Notes: generated by a model from the letters alone, not told the origin. Shown: positions 18,154 through 27,965, numbered from the stretch's first letter. The stretch: DNA of 64,000 nucleotides from Snodgrassella alvi (GCF_002777855.1 NZ_MEIK01000015.1:236196-300195); one strand, 5' to 3'. A program made the numbers and translations.

Positions 18154-18756
18154 CAATTTCTACAATTAATGTTTATTAATATTAGTCTGATAAGAAAACG
18201 TTACAGAAAGACTGCATCCTCTCGTCTTGAGCATAAATAGCGTATTAGTAAAAAGCCAGTAAAAGAAATATATACTGTACGCAGCCATACCGATAAGTGA
18301 AAACCTGAGTTATATATAAGGCTAAAAGTTTTGCACTGAGCTGAATATTTACTACCAGAAGCAGTAGCGGTAAGAGTAGTGTGCGTATCATGCTATGATT
18401 TAAAAGATGAAGCCGAAATAATAGTAGCTATTCTAAATGCAATCAGTGTAAGAAATGCTGGAAGAGTAGGAATGGCCACTTTTATATGGCCATGCACAGA
18501 GCAGGCTGTCAATATCAAATCTTTAACACCTTCATCTACTGAATACATGTATCCTATTAGGGTATGTATCGTATTGTGTACGTTTCTGCTTCGAAAAAAC
18601 AGATAGATTGATTTTTAAGTTTTTAATTAAAACTTAAGTGCAAATTTAATATAAATATATTTCAGAATATAAATATTAAGTTTAAAATAAATTTGAGGTA
18701 TAAATTATTAAAACCTCAGAAAATAATATTTAAATTACTTATGGAGATAAAATTAT
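18154..18756. other. Intergenic stretch without a supported gene
   Basis: About 600 nt. Short open frames exist (plus 18379-18606; minus 18393-18548 and 18245-18391), and the two minus frames look hydrophobic and protein-like, but none has a ribosome binding site or recognisable family. The region may hold a decayed gene. The last 150 nt become very AT rich and probably contain the promoter of the next gene. Confidence 0.4.
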
Positions 18757-19002
18757 ATGTCTGCAAATAAAAAAACGTCTTCAGCAATAGCATCCAATGC
18801 AGCTAAGACTTTAAAAAAACCTGATGCTTCCAAAATTCAAAAGGAGCTTGCCGCTTCTGCTTTGGCTCAATCCAATACCAATAAACAAACCGGAAAGAAA
18901 ATAGAAACCATTGCATCGAAGGCTTTAAAAAGTTCAAAATATAGTGAAGAAACCAAATCTTTAGCCGGCTCGGTATTAAGCCAATCGAATAGCAAAAATT
19001 AA
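18757..19002 (+). CDS. Small basic protein with two internal repeats, hypothetical
   Basis: 81 residues, rich in Lys, Ser and Ala, without signal peptide or membrane segment. Two internal repeats are visible: residues ~10-40 (IASNAAKTLKK...AASALAQSNT) and ~51-80 (IASKALKSSKY...AGSVLSQSNS), each probably a helix pair. Similar short repeat-based proteins occur in many proteobacteria with no known function. GGAG precedes the ATG at normal spacing and a hairpin at 19041 follows, so it is a plausible single-gene unit. Nucleic-acid binding is possible from its charge but is only a guess. Confidence 0.75.
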   Translation: MSANKKTSSAIASNAAKTLKKPDASKIQKELAASALAQSNTNKQTGKKIETIASKALKSSKYSEETKSLAGSVLSQSNSKN

Positions 19003-19040
19003 AGAAATCCGAGTGGATAGACTAAACCGACAATTACATT

Positions 19041-19072
19041 AAAACCAGTAAACCTTGGCTGGTTTACTGGTT
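19041..19072. terminator. Hairpin between convergent genes (small basic protein and coaD)
   Basis: AACCAGTAAACC pairs with GGTTTACTGGTT around TTGGCT. On the minus strand the stem is followed by TTTTAATG, so it probably ends coaD; on the plus strand the T run is poor. Confidence 0.65.
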
Positions 19073-19103
19073 GCACTGCCGGAATCTAAATGTGCTGTAC
19101 TGT

Positions 19104-19619
19104 TTAGTGTTCCTGATACAAATGATCCTGCATAATTTTTTCATACACCGCATCTGGTACATAGCGACGTATCATCGCCTGCCAGTTCTGCGGACCAACC
19201 ATACCTTTTACCATGGTTGACGAGACTTCGGCATACTCTCGCGGTGGCATCAGAAAAACTGTAGAAATATCCGGCTGTAAATCATGATTGATATGGCGCA
19301 TCGAACGTTCATATTCATAATCTGAAGCAGTACGGATACCCCGTACGATAAAATCGGCGCCGATACTACGGGCATAATTAACCAAATACTGATTCTGAAA
19401 ACTGGAAATTTTCACATTAGGAAAATTGGCGGTAATGGCACGCAACATATCCTTACGCTCTTCTATGGTGTAAGTAGTTGCTTTTTCAGGATTCACGCCA
19501 ATCGCAACCACTAGCTCATCAAACAACGGCTGGGCTTCGCGAATCATCCATAAATGGCCATTTGTCGGCGGATCAAAACTGCCGGCATATACAGCACGGC
19601 GGACATTCGAATTAGTCAT
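19104..19619 (-). CDS. coaD: Phosphopantetheine adenylyltransferase
   Basis: 171 residues with the ATG at 19619; an in-frame TTG five codons upstream is less likely. The nucleotidyltransferase motif [18 protein letters not shown] (TxGH family) opens the protein, and [15 protein letters not shown] and VSSTMVKGM are typical CoaD blocks. It transfers AMP to 4'-phosphopantetheine in coenzyme A synthesis, as a cytosolic hexamer. Length is slightly above the usual ~160. It is a single gene on the minus strand, convergent with the small basic protein gene. Confidence 0.95.
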   Translation of the reverse strand: MTNSNVRRAVYAGSFDPPTNGHLWMIREAQPLFDELVVAIGVNPEKATTYTIEERKDMLRAITANFPNVKISSFQNQYLVNYARSIGADFIVRGIRTASDYEYERSMRHINHDLQPDISTVFLMPPREYAEVSSTMVKGMVGPQNWQAMIRRYVPDAVYEKIMQDHLYQEH

Positions 19620-19984
19620 TAGTGTGTGTTCCAAGCAGCTTTCTGGGTTATTTCATTGAATTAAATGCGACAGATTGCTGGATATTCATGAATTAATTGT
19701 AAACTGATGGTGTTTTTTTTCAATGCCGGAAAAAGCAAAGCTGCGCAGCATAATCAGTTAAGTGTGTCTTGTCAAAGCCTGCACCTTGCCAAGGTAACTG
19801 CAGCACCGCCACGCTGAAAAGCGTAAATAATGGTTAATGAGTGCATGCAGGTTCAGGTTTGGGAGCAGACTTATATATTTAATCATCAGATATATTGATG
19901 AGAATGGTTTTCATCCTTTACAATCTTAATCTTTTGCCGCTGGTATATTAAAAAGGGCAAAAACACTTAAGTGTGATACGGATA
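19620..19984. other. Divergent intergenic region coaD / macA
   Basis: About 365 nt with no gene. It contains an imperfect palindrome GATGAGAATGGTTTTCATC at 19897-19915, about 75 nt before macA, which could be an operator for the efflux operon. It matches the Fur consensus only weakly (11 of 19 positions), so no regulator is assigned. Confidence 0.4.
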
Positions 19985-21181
19985 ATGAAGCAAATGAAAA
20001 AAAAATGGGTGAAAAGGGTAGTATGGCTATTGGTTTTGTTGCTGCTAGCGGCAATCCTGTGGAACCTATTTTTCAAACCCAAAAATCAGATGAATTTTGT
20101 GACTGATGAAGTACGCCGCAGTGATATTACCCAGACAGTGAATGCGACCGGTGAAATTGCCGCGGCTCAACTGGTGGATGTGGGTGCACAAGCTTCAGGA
20201 CAGATTAAAAAGTTGTATGTCAAACTGGGACAGCAGGTGAAAAAAGGCGACCTGATTGCCGATATTGATTCCACCACCCAGATGAATACTCTGAATACCA
20301 ATAAAGCCAAGCTGGATACTTATCGTGCCCAGCTGGTATCGGCGGAAATCGCATTAAAAATGAAGCAGCGTGCATTTGCCCGTGAGCAAGCCTTAATCGG
20401 ACAAGATGCAACCTCCAAAGCGGATTTTGATAATGCACAGGATAATCTGGCTGCTGCCCGAGCCAATGTGGCAGAGTTGAAATCTCAGATTCGCCAAACT
20501 CAGATTGCTATCAATACCTCAGAAGCAGATTTGGGCTATACCCGCATTACCGCGCCGATGGCCGGCACCGTGGTTTCCATTCCGGTGGAAGAAGGACAGA
20601 CCGTCAACTCTAGCCAGAACACACCAACTATCGTCCAGTTAGCTGACTTAAGCAAAATGCTGAATAAAATGCAGATTGCCGAAGGTGACATGAGCAAGGT
20701 GAAGGCAGGAATGAATCTGACATTCACCACGCTGGCCGATAACAGCAAAATGCGTCAGGCTAAATTGGATGCCGTAGACCCTGGTCTGACTACTATGTCA
20801 CAAGGTAGCTACAACACCAGTACCGATACCACCGATACTGCCATCTATTACTATGCCCGAGCACTGGTACCGAATGATGATGGTGCTCTGCATATTGGCA
20901 TGACTACACAGAACAATATTTTTGTAAAAGCCGTGAGAAATGTACTCACCGTTTCCAATCAGGCCATTAAGCATCGTCGCGGCAAAAAAATTGTTCAGGT
21001 ACTCGATGATAACCAGCAAGTACAAGAAAGACAGATTTATACCGGCATCACTGATGGTATGCGAACCGAAGTGAAATCGGGGCTGAAAGAAGGTGAAAAG
21101 GTCGTATTATCCTCTTTGAGCAAAGCTGAAGCTAAAGATGGTGTCAGCATCGAACCGAAAAAGCGCGGCCCGAGAATGTAA
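19985..21181 (+). CDS. macA: Macrolide/efflux periplasmic adaptor MacA
   Basis: 398 residues with the ATG at 19985 (a GTG at 19973 is the alternative). A single N-terminal membrane anchor (about residues 9-29) is followed by a biotinyl-lipoyl domain (VGAQASGQIKKLYVKLGQQVKKGDLIADID), a coiled-coil hairpin (about 100-170) and beta-barrel and membrane-proximal domains. It bridges MacB and the outer membrane channel. macB follows after 3 nt and an outer membrane factor gene after that, completing a tripartite ABC exporter for macrolides, lipopeptides or toxins. Confidence 0.92.
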   Translation: MKQMKKKWVKRVVWLLVLLLLAAILWNLFFKPKNQMNFVTDEVRRSDITQTVNATGEIAAAQLVDVGAQASGQIKKLYVKLGQQVKKGDLIADIDSTTQMNTLNTNKAKLDTYRAQLVSAEIALKMKQRAFAREQALIGQDATSKADFDNAQDNLAAARANVAELKSQIRQTQIAINTSEADLGYTRITAPMAGTVVSIPVEEGQTVNSSQNTPTIVQLADLSKMLNKMQIAEGDMSKVKAGMNLTFTTLADNSKMRQAKLDAVDPGLTTMSQGSYNTSTDTTDTAIYYYARALVPNDDGALHIGMTTQNNIFVKAVRNVLTVSNQAIKHRRGKKIVQVLDDNQQVQERQIYTGITDGMRTEVKSGLKEGEKVVLSSLSKAEAKDGVSIEPKKRGPRM

Positions 21182-21184
21182 GCC

Positions 21185-23122
21185 ATGAGTCTATTGGAAA
21201 TCAAAGGTATCAACCGCTGGTTTGGTCAAGGTGAAAACCGCGTGCAGGTACTTAAGGATATTAACCTGAGTATCGAAAAAGGTGATTTTGTTGCCATTAT
21301 CGGCCAGTCTGGTTCTGGTAAATCCACACTGATGAACATCATCGGCTGTCTGGATGTGCCTTCCAGCGGTTCCTACAAAATTGACAGTGTGGAAACGGCC
21401 ACTATGAGTGCAGACGAGCAGGCTGCACTGCGCCGCCGCAGTTTTGGCTTTATTTTTCAGCGTTATAACTTGCTAGGCACCTTAACTGCGCGTGAAAATG
21501 TGGCTCTACCGGCCGTATATGCGGGCATGGAACACGATGAACGGCTGCAACGGGCAGATGAATTACTGGCGCAGCTCGGCCTGTCAGGTAAAGAAGCCAA
21601 CCGTCCTAGTGAGCTATCTGGTGGCCAGCAGCAGCGCGTCAGTATCGCACGCGCTTTGATGAACGGCGGGGAAATTATTCTGGCGGATGAGCCCACCGGT
21701 GCACTCGATACCGGCAGCGGACAGAATGTCATGGAAATCCTGCATAAACTCCACGACGCTGGCCATACCATTGTGATGGTGACCCACGATCCAAGCATAG
21801 CAGCCAATGCCAACCGCGTAATAGAAATCCGCGATGGACGCATTATTGCCGACCACAGCAAAAATCCGAATATTCCCCCAAGCCGCATCGAAAGTATCGA
21901 AGAGCGCAACTCGTGGCTTTTTTACCGTGACCAACTATTTGAATCGTTTCGCATGTCGATTCAGGCGATTATGGCGCATAAGATGCGCTCATTTCTTACA
22001 ATGCTCGGTATCATTATCGGTATTGCGTCAGTAGTATCGGTTGTGGCACTGGGACGTGGTTCGCAAGAAAAAATTCTTGAAAACATTAATGCCATGGGCA
22101 CCAATACGGTGTCTGTTTATCCAGGTTATGGCTATGGCGATCGCCGTTCTTCGCGGATTAAAACGTTGACCGTAGGCGATGCCGAAGCATTGAAACAGCA
22201 GGACTATGTTGACAGTGTTACCCCTGGTGCCAACACCAGTGGCACACTCACCTATGAAAATCAGTCTCTTTCCGCCCAGCTCTATGGGGTGGGAGATCAG
22301 TACTTTGATGTACGCGGTATCAAACTTGCTTTTGGCCGCCTGTTTAACGAAGATGATGTTAGCCAAAACAGTCAGGTAGTGGTGATTGATGACAACACCA
22401 AAAATAAACTTTTCGCAGATGGCAGTAATCCGTTGGGTCAGGTAATTTTGTTTAATAAGCGCCCTTTGCGCATCATTGGCGTAGCTGCACCTAATAATAA
22501 TGGATTTGCTGATACCGACAGTTTACAGCTTTATACACCGTATACTACCTTGATGAACCGTATTTCTGGTTCTAAATACATTACATCTGTTACCGTAAAA
22601 ATCAAAGACAATGTAAATTCCCAGACTGCGGAAAAGGGCATTATTGAATTACTTAAAACCCGCCACGGTACTGAAGATTTTTTTACCCGTAATAGCGACA
22701 CCATCAAGCAGACTATTGAAAGTACTACCGGTACCATGACAATGCTGATATCCAGTATTGCTTTGATTTCACTGGTGGTGGGCGGTATCGGCGTGATGAA
22801 TATCATGCTGGTATCGGTAACAGAACGGGTGAAGGAAATTGGTATCCGTATGGCCATCGGCGCACGTCAGCACAATATTCTGGAGCAGTTTCTGATAGAG
22901 GCTGTACTGATTTGTCTGATTGGTGGGCTGGTAGGTGTGTTGTTTTCTTTTGCCATCAGTATGTTGTTTAACATGCTGGCCACCGATTTTGCCATGTCAT
23001 TCTCAACCATTTCGATTGTGATGGCGGTTTTGTGTTCCAGCGTCATCGGTGTGTTATTCGGGTTTATGCCGGCAAAACGTGCTTCACAGCTAAATCCGAT
23101 AGATGCCCTGTCGCGAGATTAA
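21185..23122 (+). CDS. macB: Macrolide export ATP-binding/permease protein MacB
   Basis: 645 residues. Residues 1-~230 form the ATPase with Walker A GQSGSGKSTLM, signature LSGGQQQRVSIARAL and Walker B ILADEPTGALD. A membrane helix near 270 is followed by a large periplasmic MacB domain (about 300-515) and three C-terminal helices with the FtsX-type motif GGIGVMNIMLVSVTERVKEIG. It works as a dimer with MacA by a mechanotransmission mechanism. The start lies 3 nt after macA, implying translational coupling. Length and architecture match E. coli MacB. Confidence 0.94.
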   Translation: MSLLEIKGINRWFGQGENRVQVLKDINLSIEKGDFVAIIGQSGSGKSTLMNIIGCLDVPSSGSYKIDSVETATMSADEQAALRRRSFGFIFQRYNLLGTLTARENVALPAVYAGMEHDERLQRADELLAQLGLSGKEANRPSELSGGQQQRVSIARALMNGGEIILADEPTGALDTGSGQNVMEILHKLHDAGHTIVMVTHDPSIAANANRVIEIRDGRIIADHSKNPNIPPSRIESIEERNSWLFYRDQLFESFRMSIQAIMAHKMRSFLTMLGIIIGIASVVSVVALGRGSQEKILENINAMGTNTVSVYPGYGYGDRRSSRIKTLTVGDAEALKQQDYVDSVTPGANTSGTLTYENQSLSAQLYGVGDQYFDVRGIKLAFGRLFNEDDVSQNSQVVVIDDNTKNKLFADGSNPLGQVILFNKRPLRIIGVAAPNNNGFADTDSLQLYTPYTTLMNRISGSKYITSVTVKIKDNVNSQTAEKGIIELLKTRHGTEDFFTRNSDTIKQTIESTTGTMTMLISSIALISLVVGGIGVMNIMLVSVTERVKEIGIRMAIGARQHNILEQFLIEAVLICLIGGLVGVLFSFAISMLFNMLATDFAMSFSTISIVMAVLCSSVIGVLFGFMPAKRASQLNPIDALSRD

Positions 23123-23218
23123 ATCTATTACCAGTCCAGTATTCTGCAGCGGAAAGATGTAGGCAGCAGCAATTTAATAAATGCATTGATGGCTGCTGCC
23201 AAGAAGATAAAATTAATC

Positions 23219-24610
23219 ATGATGAAAAATATTTCTGTGAAAAAAAGCACCGCAGCTCTGATTGTGGGTTTAAGTGTGTTGCTGAATGCCTGCGCTACTC
23301 AGACACCTTATCCGAAGCAGAGCCTACATCGGGCCGGTATGCTCAGCAGTGCTGAAATTGCCGCACAGTATCAGGTAAACGGCAACTGGTGGGAAATTTA
23401 TCAAGATGCTACATTGAATCAGCTGGTTACTACAGCACTGGCAAATAATATTGATTTACGGCAGGCTGCTATAACCGCTGAAAAAGCGCGCTACACTGCA
23501 GGGCTGACGGGCACGAATTTATTTCCTAAAGCCAATGGTTCCCTTGGTGCCAATAGCAGTAAAGACCTGAAAGAGGGCGGAGCATCCAGCCGTAGCTTTA
23601 GCGGCCAGCTGGGACTGAGCTATGAGCTGGATGTGTGGCAAAAAATCCGTGCTAATACCAATGCCGCTATCTGGCGCTATCAGGCCAGCGAGCAGGATAT
23701 GGCCGCCAGCCGTTTAGCACTAATAAACAGTGTAGTGGATAATTATTTTCATTTGGCCTATATCGATGGCGCCATCAGCCTGACTAAGGACAGCATCGAG
23801 CAATACCGTCAGATTGCTCGCATCTCGCAGGCACAGTATGCGGTGGGTAAAGTGAGCAGTATTAATGCTACTAATGCCAAACAATCTCTACTGAATGCAA
23901 AAAACAGCCTGACTTCTCTGCAACAAAATCGTGCCGACGTAGTGCAGACGCTGCACAATTTACTTAATCAACGACCAAATGAAACAACGGATATCCAGCC
24001 AACACCTTTGAATCAGATTAAATTCAGTGAAGTGAATCTGGATGTACCTTTATCCGTTCTCGCCAATCGTCCAGATCTACGCGCGGCGGAATATCGCCTA
24101 CAGTCTGCCTATGCTACCCAGCAAGGCACTCGCCGTAGCTGGTATCCAAGCATCAGCCTCAGTACGGCAGTAAATTCTCGTTCAGATTCGGCAAACTCTG
24201 CCTTGCGTTTTCCTGTTGGTACGGCCAGTGTTAACGTCAACCTGCCATTTCTCGACTGGCAGACCTTATATTGGCAAAATAAGCAAGCCAAAGCTGATTT
24301 TGACAGCGCTAGACTGACATTTGAGCAGTCACTGACAACGGCGCTAAATGAGGTGGAACGTTATTATCAGCAATACACCCTTAGTCGTCATACCTTAGCC
24401 AATTCCGAGCAAAAATATCAGTATGATATAAAAAACAGCCGGTACTACCATGCACGCTATCAGTATGGTACCAATCCGCTCAGTGACTGGTTGGATGCGC
24501 TGAATACGCAATATTCTTCTGCACAGAATGTCCTGAACAGCCGCTACAGCGTTTTACAAAATGAAAATCTGATTTATCAAGCCATGGCCGGGCGTTATCA
24601 GCCACGATAA
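23219..24610 (+). CDS. Outer membrane factor (TolC/NodT-type efflux lipoprotein)
   Basis: 463 residues from ATG 23219 (ATGATG; the second codon 23222 is equally possible). Upstream in-frame starts would spoil the signal peptide. The lipoprotein signal ends in the lipobox LNAC, followed by two OMF domains: NWWEIYQDATLNQLVTTAL starts the first and RPDLRAAEYRLQSAYA is the typical repeat hinge in the second. It forms the trimeric outer-membrane duct for MacAB. It starts 97 nt after macB in the same direction and probably belongs to the same operon. No plus-strand terminator is visible after it; the hairpin at 24699 faces the other way. Confidence 0.9.
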   Translation: MMKNISVKKSTAALIVGLSVLLNACATQTPYPKQSLHRAGMLSSAEIAAQYQVNGNWWEIYQDATLNQLVTTALANNIDLRQAAITAEKARYTAGLTGTNLFPKANGSLGANSSKDLKEGGASSRSFSGQLGLSYELDVWQKIRANTNAAIWRYQASEQDMAASRLALINSVVDNYFHLAYIDGAISLTKDSIEQYRQIARISQAQYAVGKVSSINATNAKQSLLNAKNSLTSLQQNRADVVQTLHNLLNQRPNETTDIQPTPLNQIKFSEVNLDVPLSVLANRPDLRAAEYRLQSAYATQQGTRRSWYPSISLSTAVNSRSDSANSALRFPVGTASVNVNLPFLDWQTLYWQNKQAKADFDSARLTFEQSLTTALNEVERYYQQYTLSRHTLANSEQKYQYDIKNSRYYHARYQYGTNPLSDWLDALNTQYSSAQNVLNSRYSVLQNENLIYQAMAGRYQPR

Positions 24611-24690
24611 TGTGAAAAATCTGACGCTGTTGCGGCAGATTTTACATTAGCTAATCTGGGCTAATTTGTTCAGAAGAGCCTGATACTGGC

Positions 24691-24857
24691 AAAAAAATCG
24701 CCCCTAAAAAAGGGGCGCAAAAAGGAACACAAACCACTACCAATAGTTAACTTCCAATATAAATCGTTGCGCAAGCAGCAATTTATATGTAAATCTGTTT
24801 GGATATTCAAATAAATCAGTACTTTATTTGGAAAAATTTGTTTTGTTGCGTGAACAT
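24691..24857 (-). ncRNA. Candidate Fur-regulated small RNA (NrrF/RyhB-like)
   Basis: On the minus strand, a near-consensus promoter (24892-24864) would start a transcript near 24857, and a strong intrinsic terminator (stem CGCCCC/GGGGCG at 24717-24699 followed by T7 to 24691) ends it, giving about 167 nt. There is no ORF of useful size in it. A hairpin with arms 24757-24764 and 24781-24788 lies in the middle, and a single-stranded-looking U/G-rich segment precedes the terminator, a layout typical of Hfq-dependent RNAs. A Fur-like site overlaps the -35. No minus-strand gene upstream needs this terminator. Neisseria NrrF is a Fur-repressed RNA of similar size; homology to it is not established here. 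Confidence 0.65.
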
Positions 24858-24863
24858 AGGGGC

Positions 24864-24910
24864 ATCATAAACAAATTGTTTTACAATTGCAAATGATAAT
24901 TATTTTTATT
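24864..24910 (-). promoter_or_regulatory. Promoter with overlapping Fur-like box
   Basis: TTGCAA (24892-24887) and TATGAT (24869-24864) are spaced by exactly 17 bp on the minus strand. The adjoining sequence 24894-24908, TGATAATTATTTTTA, matches the Fur 7-1-7 pattern TGATAAT-N-ATTATCA at 12 of 14 positions and abuts the -35 element, the position expected for iron-dependent repression. Confidence 0.65.
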
Positions 24911-25201
24911 TCTAAAAATAATTAGTATATTTTATTAAATATTTGTTTTTATTTAAAATAAAAATAGTCATTTCTTTGTGGTCTATTGTCTAAAAGGGCA
25001 AAAAGCTGGTTGAAATCTGATTTTAAGGTCTTGGCAACAGGTTAGAGACCTTTCTGTCTAGGAATCGCTCAGAAATTAAAATCAATCGCTGTACTCAATA
25101 GAAAACATACCTTGGCTGCCAATTGCATTGTGCGTGTAATGGGATTTTTTAGTATTATTGTTATTTTAAATCTGCGGTATTCTGCCGCTTAAAGCATTAG
25201 C

Positions 25202-25939
25202 ATGCGTCAAATTATTCTCGATACTGAAACTACCGGCCTGTCTGCCAGTAATGGCGATAGATTGATTGAATTTGCCGGAGTAGAAATGATAGACCGGCGG
25301 CTTACCGGCAATAATCTGCATCTTTATATTAATCCTGAGCGTGATATACCCGAAGAAGCAGTGGCAGTTCATGGCATCACATTGGAAAAACTGCATGATA
25401 TGAAAGCTCCAGTCTTTGCCGAAGTTGCCCAGCAAATAGCTGATTATATCAGCGGAGCAGAACTCATTATCCATAATGCGGGCTTTGACGAAAGCTTTCT
25501 GGATATGGAATTTAAAAAACTTAATATGCCAGCTACCAGAACCATTACTGAAAAAATCACCGATACTCTGCAAATGGCGCGCGAAAGATACCCGGGACAG
25601 AAAAATTCACTCGATGCTCTTTGTACCCGTCTGGAAGTGGATCGCAGCAAGCGCGTACTGCACGGTGCGCTGATAGACTGCGAGCTTCTTGGTGAAGTTT
25701 ATTTGGCCATGACCCGCAGCCAGTTTAGCTTGGTGGATGAGCTGATGGCAGGTAACACCGATACTAGTATTGCGGGTGGTGGCCAATATCAGATACAACA
25801 TACAGCTCTTCCTGTCGTCAAACCCAATGCAGAAGATATGGCGGAACACGAAGCATATTTACAAACGCTGGATAAAATTGTCGGTGCCCCATGTGCGTGG
25901 CGGCAGTGGCAGCAGCAACAAGAGGATAAATCTGCATGA
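25202..25939 (+). CDS. dnaQ: DNA polymerase III epsilon subunit (proofreading exonuclease)
   Basis: 245 residues. DEDDh exonuclease motifs are visible: ILDTETTG (Exo I, residues 5-12), HNAGFDESFLD (Exo II, about 97) and HGALIDCELLGEVYLAM (Exo III with catalytic His, about 157). The C-terminal ~60 residues would contact the alpha subunit. It removes mispaired bases during replication. ispD begins within its last codons (overlap 4 nt), so dnaQ, ispD and ispF form one operon. The upstream 340 nt contain its promoter region and the divergent small RNA candidate. Confidence 0.95.
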   Translation: MRQIILDTETTGLSASNGDRLIEFAGVEMIDRRLTGNNLHLYINPERDIPEEAVAVHGITLEKLHDMKAPVFAEVAQQIADYISGAELIIHNAGFDESFLDMEFKKLNMPATRTITEKITDTLQMARERYPGQKNSLDALCTRLEVDRSKRVLHGALIDCELLGEVYLAMTRSQFSLVDELMAGNTDTSIAGGGQYQIQHTALPVVKPNAEDMAEHEAYLQTLDKIVGAPCAWRQWQQQQEDKSA

Positions 25940-26643
25940 GCCGGCGTATTGCGCTGATTCCGGCTGCAGGTGTCGGCGCACGCTTTGGTGCAGAGTGCCC
26001 AAAGCAATATGTCCGTCTAGTAGGGCGAACGGTGCTCGAACATACTGTCACACGATTAGCCGGAATATCAGCAATTGATTTAGTGTTCATTGTCGTGTCG
26101 GCACAAGATGAGTACATCGATACCATATATCCATCCGCTGCTTTACCTCCCAATATCGCTATTCTGCGCTGTGGTGGAGACACGCGAGCGCAAACAGTGC
26201 GCAATGGCATCAGACTGGCCCAGCAGCACTATGCCGTTCTGGATACAGACTGGCTGCTGGTACATGATGCCGCCCGCTGCTGTGTTAGTACAGAATCAGT
26301 TGAACGCCTAATAAAGGCAGTACAGCATCATCCGGTGGGCGGATTATTAGCACTGCCGGTGGCTGATACATTGAAGCAGGCAGACCCGGCACAGCAGGTC
26401 AGCAGGACGGTCAACAGAGCAGGTTTATGGCAGGCTCAGACGCCACAGATGTTTCGTGCAGGTATGCTGGCTGCAGCACTAAATCAGGCAGATTTAGACG
26501 TAATAACTGATGAATCTTCCGCTGTAGAGGCCATGGGGCTTGCACCGCTTCTGGTGGCAGGAGATATCCGGAACCTAAAATTAACCAGTGCACAAGATGC
26601 TTTACTGGCTACTTATTTTTTACAGCAGGATAACATTGAATGA
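25936..26643 (+). CDS. ispD: 2-C-methyl-D-erythritol 4-phosphate cytidylyltransferase
   Basis: 235 residues. The N-terminal nucleotide-binding motif [19 protein letters not shown] and the block VHDAARCCV (about 115) are typical IspD sequences, as is [11 protein letters not shown] near 195. It converts MEP and CTP to CDP-ME in the non-mevalonate isoprenoid pathway. It overlaps dnaQ by 4 nt and ispF by 4 nt (ATGA), so translation is coupled along the operon. Confidence 0.95.
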   Translation: MSRRIALIPAAGVGARFGAECPKQYVRLVGRTVLEHTVTRLAGISAIDLVFIVVSAQDEYIDTIYPSAALPPNIAILRCGGDTRAQTVRNGIRLAQQHYAVLDTDWLLVHDAARCCVSTESVERLIKAVQHHPVGGLLALPVADTLKQADPAQQVSRTVNRAGLWQAQTPQMFRAGMLAAALNQADLDVITDESSAVEAMGLAPLLVAGDIRNLKLTSAQDALLATYFLQQDNIE

Positions 26644-27122
26644 AATCTATCAGAATTGGGCAGGGCTACGACGTGCATCAGTTGGTAGCCGGCCGGCCGC
26701 TGATATTAGGCGGAGTTTGCATCCCTTTTGATAAAGGATTGCTTGGACATTCAGATGCCGATGCTCTGCTACATGCGATTACCGATGCTTTGTTAGGTGC
26801 TGCTGCGTTGGGTGATATTGGCAAACTTTATCCAGATACTGCTGCTGTGAATAAAGATGCAGACAGCCGCGAGTTGTTACGCGGGGCTTATGCACAAGTG
26901 CAGGCGGCCGGCTGGAAGGTGATCAATGTAGACAGTACTGTGATTGCCCAGCAGCCTAAACTGCGCCCTTACATTGACCAAATGCGGCAAAATATAGCCG
27001 CTGCACTGAATTTGCCGGTTGATGCCGTTAATATCAAAGGCAAAACCAATGAAAAACTTGGTTATTTAGGGCGGCAAGAAGCAATTGAGGCGCAGGCAGT
27101 TGTTCTGCTTACAGCGGTTTAA
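26640..27122 (+). CDS. ispF: 2-C-methyl-D-erythritol 2,4-cyclodiphosphate synthase
   Basis: 160 residues, the family's usual length. The metal-binding DVH motif in [34 protein letters not shown] and the C-terminal [22 protein letters not shown] are all present. It forms ME-cPP from CDP-ME2P in the MEP pathway. ispD lies immediately upstream with a 4-nt overlap; rpiA starts 81 nt downstream with its own ribosome binding site. Confidence 0.96.
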   Translation: MKSIRIGQGYDVHQLVAGRPLILGGVCIPFDKGLLGHSDADALLHAITDALLGAAALGDIGKLYPDTAAVNKDADSRELLRGAYAQVQAAGWKVINVDSTVIAQQPKLRPYIDQMRQNIAAALNLPVDAVNIKGKTNEKLGYLGRQEAIEAQAVVLLTAV

Positions 27123-27203
27123 TCTGATGCAGGCTTGAGCTATAATTTTTTGATACAGACAAACTAATTTGTCATCTATTTAGGATAAACAAGGAGCAGT
27201 AGT

Positions 27204-27872
27204 ATGGCAGCACAAGATGAACTCAAGCGTCAGGCCGCAGAAAAAGCGGTTGAATATGTGCAGGAAAACGAATATTTGGGCATCGGCACCGGATCAACTG
27301 TACGTTTTTTTATTGAGGCATTGGCGCAAAGCAGAAAAAGAATCAAAGGTGCGGTGTCCACATCTGCCCAGACTAGTGCGGCTCTGAAGAGCTTTGGCAT
27401 TCCTGAAGTCACATTAAATGAAGTGAACGGCCTACCGTTATACATTGATGGAGCCGATGAAATCAATCATTTATTACAAATGATTAAAGGCGGCGGTGGC
27501 GCTTTGTTGAATGAGAAGATTGTCGCCAGTGCAGCAGAAAAATTTATCTGTATTGCCGACGAGAGTAAATATACTAGTCGCCTTGGCCATGTGCCTGTAC
27601 CAGTGGAAGTGATGCCAAATGCCCGTTCACTGGTGGCACGCCGGCTACTGAAATTCGGCGGTGAACCGGAATTGCGTCTAGGCTTTACAACTGATAACGG
27701 CAACCAGATTCTTGATGTTGCCAATTTGAATATCAGCGAACCAATAAAACTGGAAGATGCTATTAACGGCATACCAGGTGTGGTTGAAAACGGTTTGTTT
27801 ACCCACCATCCTGCTGATTTGCTGCTGCTGGGTTGCCAGAGTGGCGTTCAAGTGTTAACAGCCAGAGTCTGA
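27204..27872 (+). CDS. rpiA: Ribose-5-phosphate isomerase A
   Basis: 222 residues. [15 protein letters not shown] (phosphate loop, about 27), [29 protein letters not shown] (active site, about 80-108) and [15 protein letters not shown] are characteristic of RpiA. It interconverts ribose-5-phosphate and ribulose-5-phosphate in the pentose phosphate pathway. AAGGAG lies 7 nt before the ATG. It follows ispF in the same direction and may be read from the same transcript. Confidence 0.95.
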   Translation: MAAQDELKRQAAEKAVEYVQENEYLGIGTGSTVRFFIEALAQSRKRIKGAVSTSAQTSAALKSFGIPEVTLNEVNGLPLYIDGADEINHLLQMIKGGGGALLNEKIVASAAEKFICIADESKYTSRLGHVPVPVEVMPNARSLVARRLLKFGGEPELRLGFTTDNGNQILDVANLNISEPIKLEDAINGIPGVVENGLFTHHPADLLLLGCQSGVQVLTARV

Positions 27873-27919
27873 ATCAGCTGCGGCAGAGGTGAACAAACAT
27901 ATTTGCACTTGTTTCTGTG

Positions 27920-27965
27920 CAGCCAGCTATTATCAATACCAGCAGCTGGCTGCCATTGTTTTAAT
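27920..27965 (+). terminator. Possible terminator after rpiA
   Basis: CAGCCAGCT pairs with AGCTGGCTG around a 15-nt loop, followed by CCATTGTTTTAAT. The T run is short and offset, so the call is tentative. Confidence 0.45.

Noticed and set aside
18379..18606. Plus-strand open frame of 75 codons after the LysR gene
   Set aside because: No ribosome binding site, atypical composition and no recognisable family.
19897..19915. Palindrome before macA considered as a Fur box
   Set aside because: Only 11 of 19 positions match the Fur consensus, so it is left as an unassigned palindrome.
24699..24717. Hairpin read as terminator for the outer membrane factor gene
   Set aside because: The T run is on the minus strand only; on the plus strand the hairpin is followed by CAAAAAGG, so it does not terminate the plus-strand operon well.
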